The notes under the pieces were generated by a model, which searched no databases, was not told the origin of the DNA, and worked only from the letters and a program-made list of their open reading frames with translations. DNA of 10,044 nucleotides from Pseudomonadota bacterium. GTDB lineage: Bacteria > Pseudomonadota > Alphaproteobacteria > Rhizobiales > Rhizobiaceae. Shown one piece after another: positions 1 through 5,803 of this stretch (within the stretch, counting starts at the first letter, position 1; every line of letters begins with the position of its first letter). The stretch spans positions 1 through 10,044 of the forward strand of contig JAEYXI010000353.1 of assembly GCA_023428515.1 (NCBI GenBank), in the 5' to 3' direction. Both the position numbers and the translations under genes were made by a program.

Positions 1-50
1 CAGGTCGCGCGCCCCGCCTCCCCTTTCGCGAGACAACGGAGGGCAAGCGC

Positions 51-440
51 ATGAAGCGGGAATTTCTTTTCGCGGGCGTCATGATCCTCAGCAGCAGCAG
101 CGGTGCAGCTTCGATGGCCAGCCAGACTTTGGATGCCGAAATCCTCGACCCGCGCGTCACGCGCTGCGGCGTCAGCATCGAGGGCGAGGCCATGAAGACG
201 ATCCGGCCCTTCATCGAGGCCGCGCCCGACATGAAGGGCAAGATCGACATCAACGTGCAGAGCCGTTCCGGCTCGAACACCAATTTCACCCGCCAGTCGG
301 TCGGGTTTCCCGGGAACAACATGATCTCCGTGGGGCGGCCGACCAGCATGCGGATCGAAATGACGGCGACATCGGACGGCAAGCAGATCTGCCGGCTGTC
401 CAGGGAAATAGAGTTCGACGAACCCGGCATCCGCATCTAG
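51..440 (+). CDS. csgH: CsgH-like curli chaperone / amyloid inhibitor
   Basis: A 129-residue secreted protein. Residues 1-23 form a signal peptide (KRE at the start, hydrophobic run, likely cleavage after SMA). The mature part is small and probably all-beta, with two cysteines, C39 (in TRCGV) and C114 (in KQICRL), that could form a disulfide in the periplasm. Size, layout and position directly before a curlin gene fit CsgH, the alphaproteobacterial functional counterpart of CsgC, which keeps curlin subunits from polymerising in the periplasm. The start is well supported: GGAGGG at 38-43 lies 7 bases before the ATG. The gene is the first visible member of a + strand unit with the curlin and csgF, and a terminator-like hairpin overlaps its 3' end. 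The assignment rests on remembered family features and context, not on an alignment. Confidence 0.75.
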   Translation: MKREFLFAGVMILSSSSGAASMASQTLDAEILDPRVTRCGVSIEGEAMKTIRPFIEAAPDMKGKIDINVQSRSGSNTNFTRQSVGFPGNNMISVGRPTSMRIEMTATSDGKQICRLSREIEFDEPGIRI

Positions 441-455
441 CCGGACCGGGTTTTT
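421..455 (+). terminator. Hairpin plus T5 tract between csgH and curlin
   Basis: AACCCGG (421-427) pairs with CCGGGTT (446-452), and an inner TCCG (430-433) pairs with CGGA (442-445), leaving a CA bulge and an 8-base loop. The stem runs straight into TTTTT (451-455). The stop codon of csgH (438-440) lies in the loop. This looks like an intrinsic terminator or attenuator that would set the ratio of csgH to curlin message. Whether it really stops transcription is inference. Confidence 0.5.
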
Positions 456-478
456 CAAAAGTGGGCGGGGGCCTCATC

Positions 479-1084
479 ATGGGTATCTTTGGCAAATGGG
501 TTTACCGGACGGCGCGGGCGGCGGCGGTCGGAGCGGCGATGCTTTCCGCGCCGCTGGCTTATGCGCAGGGCATCGAACTGCTCGACCAGCAGACGGCCGG
601 CAGCCTGATCACGCCGCTGATGGAGCCGATCAGCCCGTTCGTCAACGGCGACGCCAGGACGACGACGTCCATCACGCAGCTCGGCGAGAACAACTACGCC
701 TCGTCAAGCGTGACCGGCGAGAGCAACTTCGCCGTGATCGGCCAGGCAGGAAGCCGCAACCGCGCAGTCCAGGCGATCCAGGGGCACAATTCGGCGATGC
801 TGCTCGTCCAGGGCGGCACCAACAACAACGTGCTGCAGGCAAGCCGCGGCGACAACAATTTCCAGCTGGTCGGCGTATCCGGCAACAACAACAATGTCGG
901 TTATGTCCAGATCGGCGACAATCTGGCAGGCGCCCTTGACGTAACCAACGCCAGCAATTCGACCGTCGTTGCTTTGCAGACACCCGATTCCGGCCGTTTC
1001 CTGATGCCTACGGGCTTGAGGGGATTGCAGAACACCACAGTGGTGATCGTACCCGGCAGGATGTACGTGATCCCGAAGAGATGA
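479..1084 (+). CDS. Secreted curlin subunit (CsgA/CsgB-like)
   Basis: A 201-residue curli amyloid subunit, exported by Sec and expected to pass through the CsgG pore and polymerise at the cell surface. The signal peptide is residues 1-29 (FGKWVYR basic start, cleavage after AYA). Residues 30-68 are a non-repetitive N-terminal part. Residues 69-156 are eight consecutive 11-residue half-repeats (four full 22-residue curlin repeats), each starting with Gly and mostly G-x-N-N, for example GDNNFQLVGVS and GNNNNVGYVQI. A tail of about 45 residues follows, ending in VVIVPGRMYVIPKR, which is unusual because classical curlins end in a repeat. The ATG at 479 is preferred over an in-frame GTG at 461: it is preceded by a GGCGGGGG stretch and begins a proper signal peptide. 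It could be a major (CsgA) or minor (CsgB) subunit; the sequence alone does not decide. Confidence 0.8.
   Translation: MGIFGKWVYRTARAAAVGAAMLSAPLAYAQGIELLDQQTAGSLITPLMEPISPFVNGDARTTTSITQLGENNYASSSVTGESNFAVIGQAGSRNRAVQAIQGHNSAMLLVQGGTNNNVLQASRGDNNFQLVGVSGNNNNVGYVQIGDNLAGALDVTNASNSTVVALQTPDSGRFLMPTGLRGLQNTTVVIVPGRMYVIPKR
683..946 (+). repeat. Eight tandem 11-residue curlin half-repeats
   Basis: The protein encoded here divides without gaps into eight 11-residue units: GENNYASSSVT, GESNFAVIGQA, GSRNRAVQAIQ, GHNSAMLLVQG, GTNNNVLQASR, GDNNFQLVGVS, GNNNNVGYVQI and GDNLAGALDVT. Two units make one 22-residue curlin strand-loop-strand repeat. The DNA of the units has diverged, so this is a protein repeat rather than a recent DNA duplication. 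Each unit is expected to form one beta-strand and turn of the stacked cross-beta fold. Confidence 0.85.
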
Positions 1085-1148
1085 TCCGCCAGTTGCACTG
1101 GTAACCGCGCTCGGATAATCTGGCGTGGGCATTGGGGAGTTCAAGAAA

Positions 1149-1394
1149 ATGTTGCGGTTGACTTTGATTGTCGCGGGCGTACTCGCCACCGGCGCTGCTT
1201 CGGCGTCCGAGTTGGTCTACAAACCGATAAATCCGTCCTTTGGCGGCGATCCCCTGAACGGCAACTGGTTGCTGTCTCAGGCCACCGCCCAGACCGAAGG
1301 CGGCGGTTCACCGGGCTTCTCGATAGATTTTCCGGATTTCGGCGGCATTCCACAGCCGGACCCGGATCCGGATCCGCTGCCCGACAACGACTGA
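1149..1394 (+). CDS. csgF: Truncated CsgF-like curli assembly factor
   Basis: An 81-residue protein. The signal peptide (residues 1 to about 19) is MLRLTLIVAGVLATGAASA. The mature N-terminus SELVYKPINPSFGG, followed by DPLNGNWLLSQATAQ, closely follows the CsgF signature (NPxFGGNPxNG-x2-LL-x3-x-AQ). In E. coli that region inserts into the CsgG secretion pore and forms its second constriction. The rest of CsgF, normally about another 90 residues with an exposed C-terminal domain that helps anchor the nucleator, is missing. Instead there is a Gly-rich linker and an acidic Pro-Asp tail, PQPDPDPDPLPDND. No room is left downstream for a frameshifted remainder, because a hairpin begins within 25 bases. 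The ATG at 1149 is chosen over the in-frame GTG at 1125: GGGGAG at 1134-1139 lies 9 bases before it, and the signal peptide then starts correctly. A GATAAT at 1114-1119 could be a -10 element for a separate promoter, but its -35 is poor. Confidence 0.8.
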   Translation: MLRLTLIVAGVLATGAASASELVYKPINPSFGGDPLNGNWLLSQATAQTEGGGSPGFSIDFPDFGGIPQPDPDPDPLPDND

Positions 1395-1418
1395 GACGCG
1401 ACTGCGTCGTAAATGCGA

Positions 1419-1441
1419 AAGGCGGGGCATGGCCCCGCCTT
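1419..1441. terminator. Shared hairpin between convergent csgF and curlin genes
   Basis: AAGGCGGGGC (1419-1428), loop ATG, then GCCCCGCCTT (1432-1441) make a perfect 10-bp stem midway between the csgF stop (1394) and the stop of the facing curlin (1478). On the - strand the stem is followed by TTTCGCATTTA, on the + strand by TTCGTCATG, so the T tract is modest on both sides. Position between converging genes and stem strength support a bidirectional terminator. A smaller GACGC/GCGTC hairpin at 1395-1408 lies just before it. Confidence 0.75.
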
Positions 1442-1477
1442 CGTCATGTCAGCCCATATGACGGATGCGCCACGCCT

Positions 1478-1867
1478 TTAGCGTTGTGCGATGAAGGCAC
1501 GGTTGCCGCGGCCCTGCTGGACGATGAGCGCCTGGTGACCTGAGCCCGACTGCCGGATCGAGGCCGTATTGTCCATGCCGATCTGCCTGATAAGGCCGAC
1601 ATTGCCAGACCCGTTCTGCACGATCGAGGCATTGTTGTTGACCCCGTCCTGCCAGACCAGGGCAAGGTTGCCGTTGTCCGGACGCAGCGCCGAAAGTTTC
1701 TGCGCCACCTCCATCGCCGGCTTCACAATGTCGGCTGTACTCGCACGCGAAAATGACGCGGCATCGACCTGCGTGATGTAGGCCGGGGAAGATGTTTCCG
1801 CCGCGCCCGCTTGTCCCACGCAGACCGCCAGTAGAAATGCAGTTTGAATGACTGTTTTGTTGTTCAT
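1478..1867 (-). CDS. Small curlin, nucleator-like (CsgB-like)
   Basis: A 129-residue secreted curlin. Residues 1-22 are a signal peptide (MNNK start, hydrophobic core, cleavage near QAGA|AE). Residues 23-63 are a linker without repeats. Residues 64-129 split exactly into six 11-residue half-repeats (three curlin repeats), including GVNNNASIVQN, GMDNTASIRQS and GSGHQALIVQQ, and the last unit GRGNRAFIAQR is the C-terminus itself. Arginines in the last units (IRQI, IRQS, GRGNR, AQR) recall the basic final repeats of E. coli CsgB, which anchors fibres to the cell, so a nucleator role is inferred. The start is supported by AAGGGGG 5 bases before the ATG. It faces the + strand curli genes across a shared hairpin, so it is transcribed independently. 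Confidence 0.75.
   Translation of the reverse strand: MNNKTVIQTAFLLAVCVGQAGAAETSSPAYITQVDAASFSRASTADIVKPAMEVAQKLSALRPDNGNLALVWQDGVNNNASIVQNGSGNVGLIRQIGMDNTASIRQSGSGHQALIVQQGRGNRAFIAQR
1481..1678 (-). repeat. Six tandem 11-residue curlin half-repeats
   Basis: Residues 64-129 of the small curlin form six gapless 11-residue units, the first being DNGNLALVWQD and the last GRGNRAFIAQR. Key positions recur: Gly at position 1 of the last five, Asn at position 4 in most, small hydrophobics at 6-8, and Gln at 10 in five of six. This matches half of the Q-x-G-x-x-N-x-A-x-x-x-Q curlin repeat. Confidence 0.85.
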
Positions 1868-1954
1868 GATCGCCCCCTTGAAGAGGGCCTACATCTAGCC
1901 GAGATGAAATAAGATGCCGTGAAAAGGTATGGCTGGCCAAATCTGAATCGGATC

Positions 1955-1986
1955 AGTCAATTTTTACTCATCACTGACCGAGTCAA
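1955..1986 (-). promoter_or_regulatory. Paired TTGACT boxes upstream of the small curlin
   Basis: In the 269-base region between the TetR stop and the small curlin start, TTGACT occurs twice on the - strand (complement of 1981-1986 and 1955-1960), 26 bases apart, with an AT-rich stretch between. Each could be a -35 element or a regulator half-site, but no convincing -10 lies at normal distance from either. A GC-rich 16-base near-palindrome at 2066-2081 also lies in this region and could form a weak terminator for the TetR message. Apart from these I see no gene or RNA here. Confidence 0.25.
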
Positions 1987-2136
1987 GTGGGGCTACCCAG
2001 TTGCTCGACCTACTTGATGTGCAACGCTAATGTCCATCCTTTGATCAGTTAATAGCAAAGCGGACGGTCGGCGCGCCGGCCCCTAAGCTTCCAGTCTGCA
2101 GGCTCGGCCGTCAGAGCGGCTAACTTCATAGCCTGG

Positions 2137-2799
2137 TTATGGGCGCAGATATCCCAGGATGATATCGACGACGTGTTCGCCCCAGGCGTCCATCTCTTCC
2201 GGCGACCCGAGATCGCGCCCAAAACTGACGCCGAGCGTCCAGCGGTTGGCCATGAAGAAGAAGCAGAGCGAAGCGATCGAGACATAGAGCTTGAAGGGAT
2301 CGACACCGCGGCGAAACTTGCCCTCCGCCGCACCCTGCTCAAGCAGCGATTGAATTGTCTCGATGAGCGGCGAGTTCAGCGCGCGTATCTTCGCGGATTT
2401 GCTAAGGGCGGCGCCCTGGTTGACGTTCTCCATCGCCAGCAGGCTGAGGAACTCCGGATGTTCGCGATAGTAGCGCCAGGTGAACAGGATCAGTTTGCGC
2501 ATGGCGTTTGCCGGGCTGCCCTGCCTGAGGACGAGTTCGCTTTCAGCCGCCCGGATGGCAGCGTAGGCCTCCTCGAGGACAGCCAGATAGAGATCGTCCT
2601 TATTGCCGAAATAGTGGTAGAGCATACGCTTGTTGATGTCGGCCTGCGCGGCGATGGCGTCGACGCGCGCGCCGCCGAAGCCGAGGGCTGCGAACTCGGC
2701 CGTCGCGGCCGCAAGGATCGACGCCCGCGTGCGATCGGCATCGCGGCGACGGACCGCCGGTCGGTCCGTCCCGTCCCGCTTCGTCGCAACCGGCGCCAT
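2137..2799 (-). CDS. TetR/AcrR-family transcriptional regulator
   Basis: A 220-residue helix-turn-helix repressor. The N-terminal TetR DNA-binding domain is at about residues 23-70: TRASILAAATAEFAALGF (helix 1), VDAIAAQADINKRMLYHYF (helix-turn-helix with the typical LYHYF recognition end), then GNKDDLYLAVLEEAYA. The remainder is the all-helical ligand and dimer domain, ending in VDIILGYLRP. The ligand is unknown. I chose the ATG at 2799, one base after the stop of the DUF993 gene (TGA-G-ATG), over an in-frame TTG at 2847 that would overlap that gene and add a low-complexity Pro/Ala leader. The spacing implies translational coupling. The operator-like palindrome in front of the pair suggests it represses its own operon. 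The downstream neighbour toward lower coordinates is the small curlin, but nothing in the sequence links them. Confidence 0.9.
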   Translation of the reverse strand: MAPVATKRDGTDRPAVRRRDADRTRASILAAATAEFAALGFGGARVDAIAAQADINKRMLYHYFGNKDDLYLAVLEEAYAAIRAAESELVLRQGSPANAMRKLILFTWRYYREHPEFLSLLAMENVNQGAALSKSAKIRALNSPLIETIQSLLEQGAAEGKFRRGVDPFKLYVSIASLCFFFMANRWTLGVSFGRDLGSPEEMDAWGEHVVDIILGYLRP

Positions 2800-2800
2800 C

Positions 2801-3964
2801 TCAGCAGGCGACGCCGCGGGCGGCGAAAACGGGCTTGGCGCGGGCAATCGCCTTTTCGGGATCCTGCAAGACGTCCGCTCGGTCGGCGAATCGCAGAAGC
2901 TCTGCCAGATGCAGTGTCGAGCGCGCGTTCTCCTGGCCGGCGAGCATGGTGAAGTGGCCCTGGAAGCCGTTCAGATAGGCAAGGAACACGACGCCGGTCT
3001 TGTAGAAGCGCGTGGGCGCCTTGAAGATGTGCCGGGAGAGCGGCACCGTCGGAGCCATCACCGCGTCGTACCGGCCGCGGTCGCCCGAAGCCAGCGCAGC
3101 AAGGGCGGTCGCGGCGGCGGGGGCGATCGGATCGAAGATACCGAGCAGGGCGTGAGAATATCCGCGTTCGTCGCCGGCTATCAAATCAGGGTAGTTGAAG
3201 TCGTCGCCGGTATACATGACGACGCCTTGCGGGAGCGCCCGGCGCATCTGGATCTCACGTTCCGCCGAAAGCAGCGAGATCTTGATGCCGTCGACTTTCG
3301 TCCGGCTCTCGCCAATGACCTGGAGCGCGGTCGCCATGGCCGTTGCCACGTCGTCCGTTCCCCAATATCCGGCGAGGTCGGGATCGAACATATCGCCCAG
3401 CCAGTGCAGGATCGCAGGGCGTTGCAATTGGCCGAGCACCTTGCCGTAGACCTCGAGATAGTCCTCCGGCCCGCGCGCCGTTTTCGCCAGAGCGCGGCTA
3501 GCCATCAGGATGACCTGGCTGCCGGTAGCCTCGATCGCCTCGCATTGCATGAGATAGGCTTTGGTGACCGCGTCGAGCGTCAGGCCGGCAACGTCAACCA
3601 AATGATCCGTGCCGGCACCGCTGGCGATAATGGCTCCGCGCGCCTTGGCGGCCTGCGCCGAGCGCTGCACCAGTTCCAGCGCATGCGGCCAGTCGAGCCC
3701 CATCCCGCGCTGTGCCGTGTCCATGGCTTCGGCAACGCCGAACCCCAGCCCCCAGAGATAGTCACGGAAGGCAAGCGTACGCTCCCAGTCAATAGCCGTG
3801 CCTAGCGTGGGATCGATGTCGGCGAAGGGATCGACGACCACATGCGCCGCCGCAAACGCCTTCCGGCTCCAGGCCGAAGGCTGGGCCGGCACCTGGCACG
3901 GCTCCCCACAGAGTTCGTAGCGCGCCACGCGGCCATCATCCGTAGGCAGGTTCAGGCTAAGCAT
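2801..3964 (-). CDS. DUF993 protein (dihydrodipicolinate synthase-like aldolase)
   Basis: A 387-residue protein recognised as the DUF993 family, usually annotated as dihydrodipicolinate synthase family protein. The fold is expected to be a TIM barrel with a Schiff-base lysine; the best candidate is K228 in VDGIKIS, which resembles the G-x-K strand of DHDPS/N-acetylneuraminate lyase enzymes. Other visible landmarks are DTAQRGMGLDW (82-92), SGAGTDHL (115-122), ILHWLGDMFDP (185-195) and YTGDDFNY (251-258). The reaction is not established for this family, but retro-aldol cleavage of a 2-oxo acid derived from a sugar or amine is plausible. It heads a two-gene unit with TetR and is preceded by a promoter and palindrome. 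The Shine-Dalgarno is weak (AGG 8 bases from ATG). Full length; no missing segment noticed. Confidence 0.8.
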   Translation of the reverse strand: MLSLNLPTDDGRVARYELCGEPCQVPAQPSAWSRKAFAAAHVVVDPFADIDPTLGTAIDWERTLAFRDYLWGLGFGVAEAMDTAQRGMGLDWPHALELVQRSAQAAKARGAIIASGAGTDHLVDVAGLTLDAVTKAYLMQCEAIEATGSQVILMASRALAKTARGPEDYLEVYGKVLGQLQRPAILHWLGDMFDPDLAGYWGTDDVATAMATALQVIGESRTKVDGIKISLLSAEREIQMRRALPQGVVMYTGDDFNYPDLIAGDERGYSHALLGIFDPIAPAAATALAALASGDRGRYDAVMAPTVPLSRHIFKAPTRFYKTGVVFLAYLNGFQGHFTMLAGQENARSTLHLAELLRFADRADVLQDPEKAIARAKPVFAARGVAC

Positions 3965-3980
3965 CTCAAACCTATGTATC

Positions 3981-3994
3981 TAACTGGTTAGTTA
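3981..3994. promoter_or_regulatory. Inverted repeat, candidate TetR operator
   Basis: TAACT (3981-3985), spacer GGTT, AGTTA (3990-3994) is a perfect inverted repeat lying 17-30 bases upstream of the DUF993 start codon. It covers the predicted transcription start of the promoter just upstream. Short palindromes of this form at the promoter of a TetR-linked gene are the usual TetR-family operators. Binding by this TetR is inferred. Confidence 0.55.
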
Positions 3995-3995
3995 T

Positions 3996-4024
3996 TTAAT
4001 ATCGCAAACTCATGATTGACGCAA
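3996..4024 (-). promoter_or_regulatory. Sigma70-like promoter of the DUF993-tetR unit
   Basis: On the - strand, TTGCGT (complement of 4019-4024) and TATTAA (complement of 3996-4001) are separated by 17 bases. Matches to TTGACA and TATAAT are 3/6 and 4/6. The predicted start, about 7 bases on, is near 3989, inside the inverted repeat. The local AT content is well above that of the surrounding genes. Confidence 0.4.
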
Positions 4025-4075
4025 GAGACCCCTGGAGTGCCAGAAGCCATCACGGATGTTAAGTGTGAAAGTGAT

Positions 4076-4104
4076 GACCGGCGCAGCCTTTCGGCGCGCC
4101 GGTC
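4076..4104 (-). terminator. Stem-loop after the solute-binding protein gene
   Basis: GACCGGCGC (4076-4084) and GCGCCGGTC (4096-4104) form a perfect 9-bp stem. GCC (4086-4088) and GGC (4093-4095) can extend it inside, with loop TTTC. It lies 30 bases past the stop of the solute-binding protein gene. On the - strand it is followed by ATCACTTTCACACTT, which is T-containing but not a clean U tract, so it may be a weak or Rho-assisted terminator. It separates the demethylation operon from the DUF993-tetR promoter. Confidence 0.5.
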
Positions 4105-4133
4105 GGTCGTTGTGGGCTATAGGCTCGCCGCCG

Positions 4134-5780
4134 TCAGGCTTGTTCCATCCAGACCTTCTGGAGGTCCATCTGGAAGGTCTGGTGCACGCCGTAGTTCTTC
4201 ACCTTAGCCGCCATGTGGCTGTAGAGCTTCTGCCAGAACGGCTGAATGATGACGCCGGAATCCTGAAGGATCGTCTCGAGGTCCTTCATGACCTCGCGGC
4301 GCTTTTCCGGATCGCTGATCGCCAGCGCTTCCTGCAGCTTCGCATCAAAGTTCGGATCCGAATAGGCGCTTTCGTTCCAGGCTTCCCCGGTGCGGTAGCC
4401 GAGCGCCAGTATCTGCACGCCGAGCGGCCGCATGTACCAGATGGTCATCGAATAGGGGTACTTCGTCCAGTCGTTCCAGAAGGTCGAGCCGGGCAGCACG
4501 GTGCGCTTCACCTTGATGCCGGCCTCACGCAACTGCGCGGCGATGGCGTCGCCGGTGTTTTTCTGCCAATCGTCCTCGATGGTGATGAGCTCGTGCTCGA
4601 AGTCCGCCTGGCCGGCTTCCTCCATGAGTTTTTTGGCGCCCGCCGCGTCCCGGCTCTTCTTCGGCAGCGGGTAGTATTCGGGATGGATCGGAGCGACATG
4701 GTGGTTCTCGCCCACGTCGCCGCGTCCATTGTAGCCGAGATCCAGCACGACCTTGTTGTCGACCGCCATCTGCAGGGCGTTGCGCACCCGCTTGTCGTCA
4801 TAGGGCTTGTGCGTGACGTTGGTGCGGGCGACGAGCGTCGTGGCGGTCGCGACTTCCGACTTGGTCAGTCCGATATTGTCGAGGATGTCGATGAAGTCCG
4901 CCGGCGTCTCGAAATTGATGTCGATCTCTTCGGACTCGAAGGCATTGACCGTGGCCGAGAAATCAGTGCCGTAGTCGATGAACTCGACGGAATCGAGCAG
5001 CGCCTCGCCACCCCACCATTTGCCGTTCTCGCGACGCTTGACCACGGCCTTCGATCCGGTTTCGTAGGAGACGAGTTCGAAGGCGCCCGTTCCGATCGGG
5101 TTGCTGATCGGATCGTCGCCCGTGAAGCTGCGATGCACCACCAGCGCCGGATAGTCGGTGAAGTTCGCGATCAACGAGATGTCAGGCGCATTCAGCTTCA
5201 GCTTCACCGTATGGTCGTCGACCTTGGTGATGGCGCCTTCCTTGGCCTTGCCGGTCGCTTCGTCGATCAGCGCGCCGACGCGCGCGGCCATCGAATTGCC
5301 TGATACGCCCTTCTCGCACCAGCGGTTGAGATTGTAGACGACGTCATCCGCATTGAAGGCGTCGCCGTTGGTCCAGGTCACGCCATTGCGTATATGCAGG
5401 ACGTATTCGGTCGCATCGTCGTTGACTTCCCAGCTCTCGAGCAGGACCGGCTCGAAGGTGAATTCGCGTGTGTAGGTAACCAAGGGTTCCAGCCAGGTTC
5501 GCGTGACATTGGCCAACTCGACCCAGTCGTAATTGCGCGGGTCCTTCTGGCCCTTGACGGCCATGGCCACCCTGAGGGTCCCGCCCTTCGTGCCTTCCTG
5601 CGCAATTGCCCGAGATGGTACAGCCAGCCCCGCCAAGCCGTAGGCAAATGCGGTCGAAGCGCCGAGGGCGCTGGCGAGAGCCAGAAACTCGCGCCGATCC
5701 ATACGCCCCGCCCGCACCTCGACTGCCATTTTCTCGATCGCCGCCGGGACGCGATCGCCGTTGCTCCTAAAGAAACGCAT
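4134..5780 (-). CDS. ABC transporter solute-binding protein, family 5
   Basis: A 548-residue periplasmic binding protein of the peptide/opine/nickel type (SBP family 5). The leader is Tat-like: twin arginines at 29-30 in [10 protein letters not shown], a hydrophobic stretch, and cleavage after SRAIA near residue 60. The mature protein begins [13 protein letters not shown] and shows the family landmarks [57 protein letters not shown] and [15 protein letters not shown]. It delivers a solute to an ABC importer whose permease and ATPase genes are not in the window. The ligand is unknown; context suggests a methylated amine or a conjugate of one. The second ATG (5780) is chosen: GGGAGG lies 7 bases before it but only 1 base before the ATG at 5786. 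It follows the oxidoreductase stop by 23 bases, so it belongs to the same operon. Confidence 0.88.
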   Translation of the reverse strand: MRFFRSNGDRVPAAIEKMAVEVRAGRMDRREFLALASALGASTAFAYGLAGLAVPSRAIAQEGTKGGTLRVAMAVKGQKDPRNYDWVELANVTRTWLEPLVTYTREFTFEPVLLESWEVNDDATEYVLHIRNGVTWTNGDAFNADDVVYNLNRWCEKGVSGNSMAARVGALIDEATGKAKEGAITKVDDHTVKLKLNAPDISLIANFTDYPALVVHRSFTGDDPISNPIGTGAFELVSYETGSKAVVKRRENGKWWGGEALLDSVEFIDYGTDFSATVNAFESEEIDINFETPADFIDILDNIGLTKSEVATATTLVARTNVTHKPYDDKRVRNALQMAVDNKVVLDLGYNGRGDVGENHHVAPIHPEYYPLPKKSRDAAGAKKLMEEAGQADFEHELITIEDDWQKNTGDAIAAQLREAGIKVKRTVLPGSTFWNDWTKYPYSMTIWYMRPLGVQILALGYRTGEAWNESAYSDPNFDAKLQEALAISDPEKRREVMKDLETILQDSGVIIQPFWQKLYSHMAAKVKNYGVHQTFQMDLQKVWMEQA

Positions 5781-5786
5781 TTTCAT

Positions 5787-5796
5787 TCCTCCCTTT
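5787..5796 (-). promoter_or_regulatory. Ribosome binding site that fixes the solute-binding protein start
   Basis: The - strand reads AAAGGGAGGA here. GGGAGG is 7 bases from the ATG at 5780 and 1 base from the ATG at 5786, so initiation at the inner ATG is favoured, removing two residues (MK) from the longer reading. Confidence 0.6.
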
Positions 5797-5803
5797 GATT
5801 GCC

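Noticed and set aside
1089..1101. CCAGT-TGC-ACTGG hairpin just after the curlin stop
   Set aside because: A five-bp stem with no T tract; too weak to call as a terminator.
1149..1477. A frameshift or decayed C-terminal half of csgF downstream of its stop
   Set aside because: Only 83 bases separate csgF from the facing curlin, they are occupied by hairpins, and no CsgF-like residues appear in other frames.
2630..3805. Long + strand open frame (391 codons) spanning the TetR and DUF993 genes
   Set aside because: It crosses two well-supported - strand genes in antisense and shows no family features.
2066..4104. TCGGCGCGCCGG repeated at 2068-2079 and 4091-4102, flanking the DUF993-tetR unit
   Set aside because: At first it looked like a paired boundary element, but the same 12 bases also occur inside the MttB-like gene at 8531-8542, so it is likely chance in GC-rich DNA.
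4056..5303. Long + strand open frame (415 codons) opposite the solute-binding protein gene
   Set aside because: Its translation has no recognisable family or clean domain, is rich in Arg/Val/Asp as expected for the antisense of a GC-rich gene, and has no good ribosome site. The - strand protein has full family landmarks.
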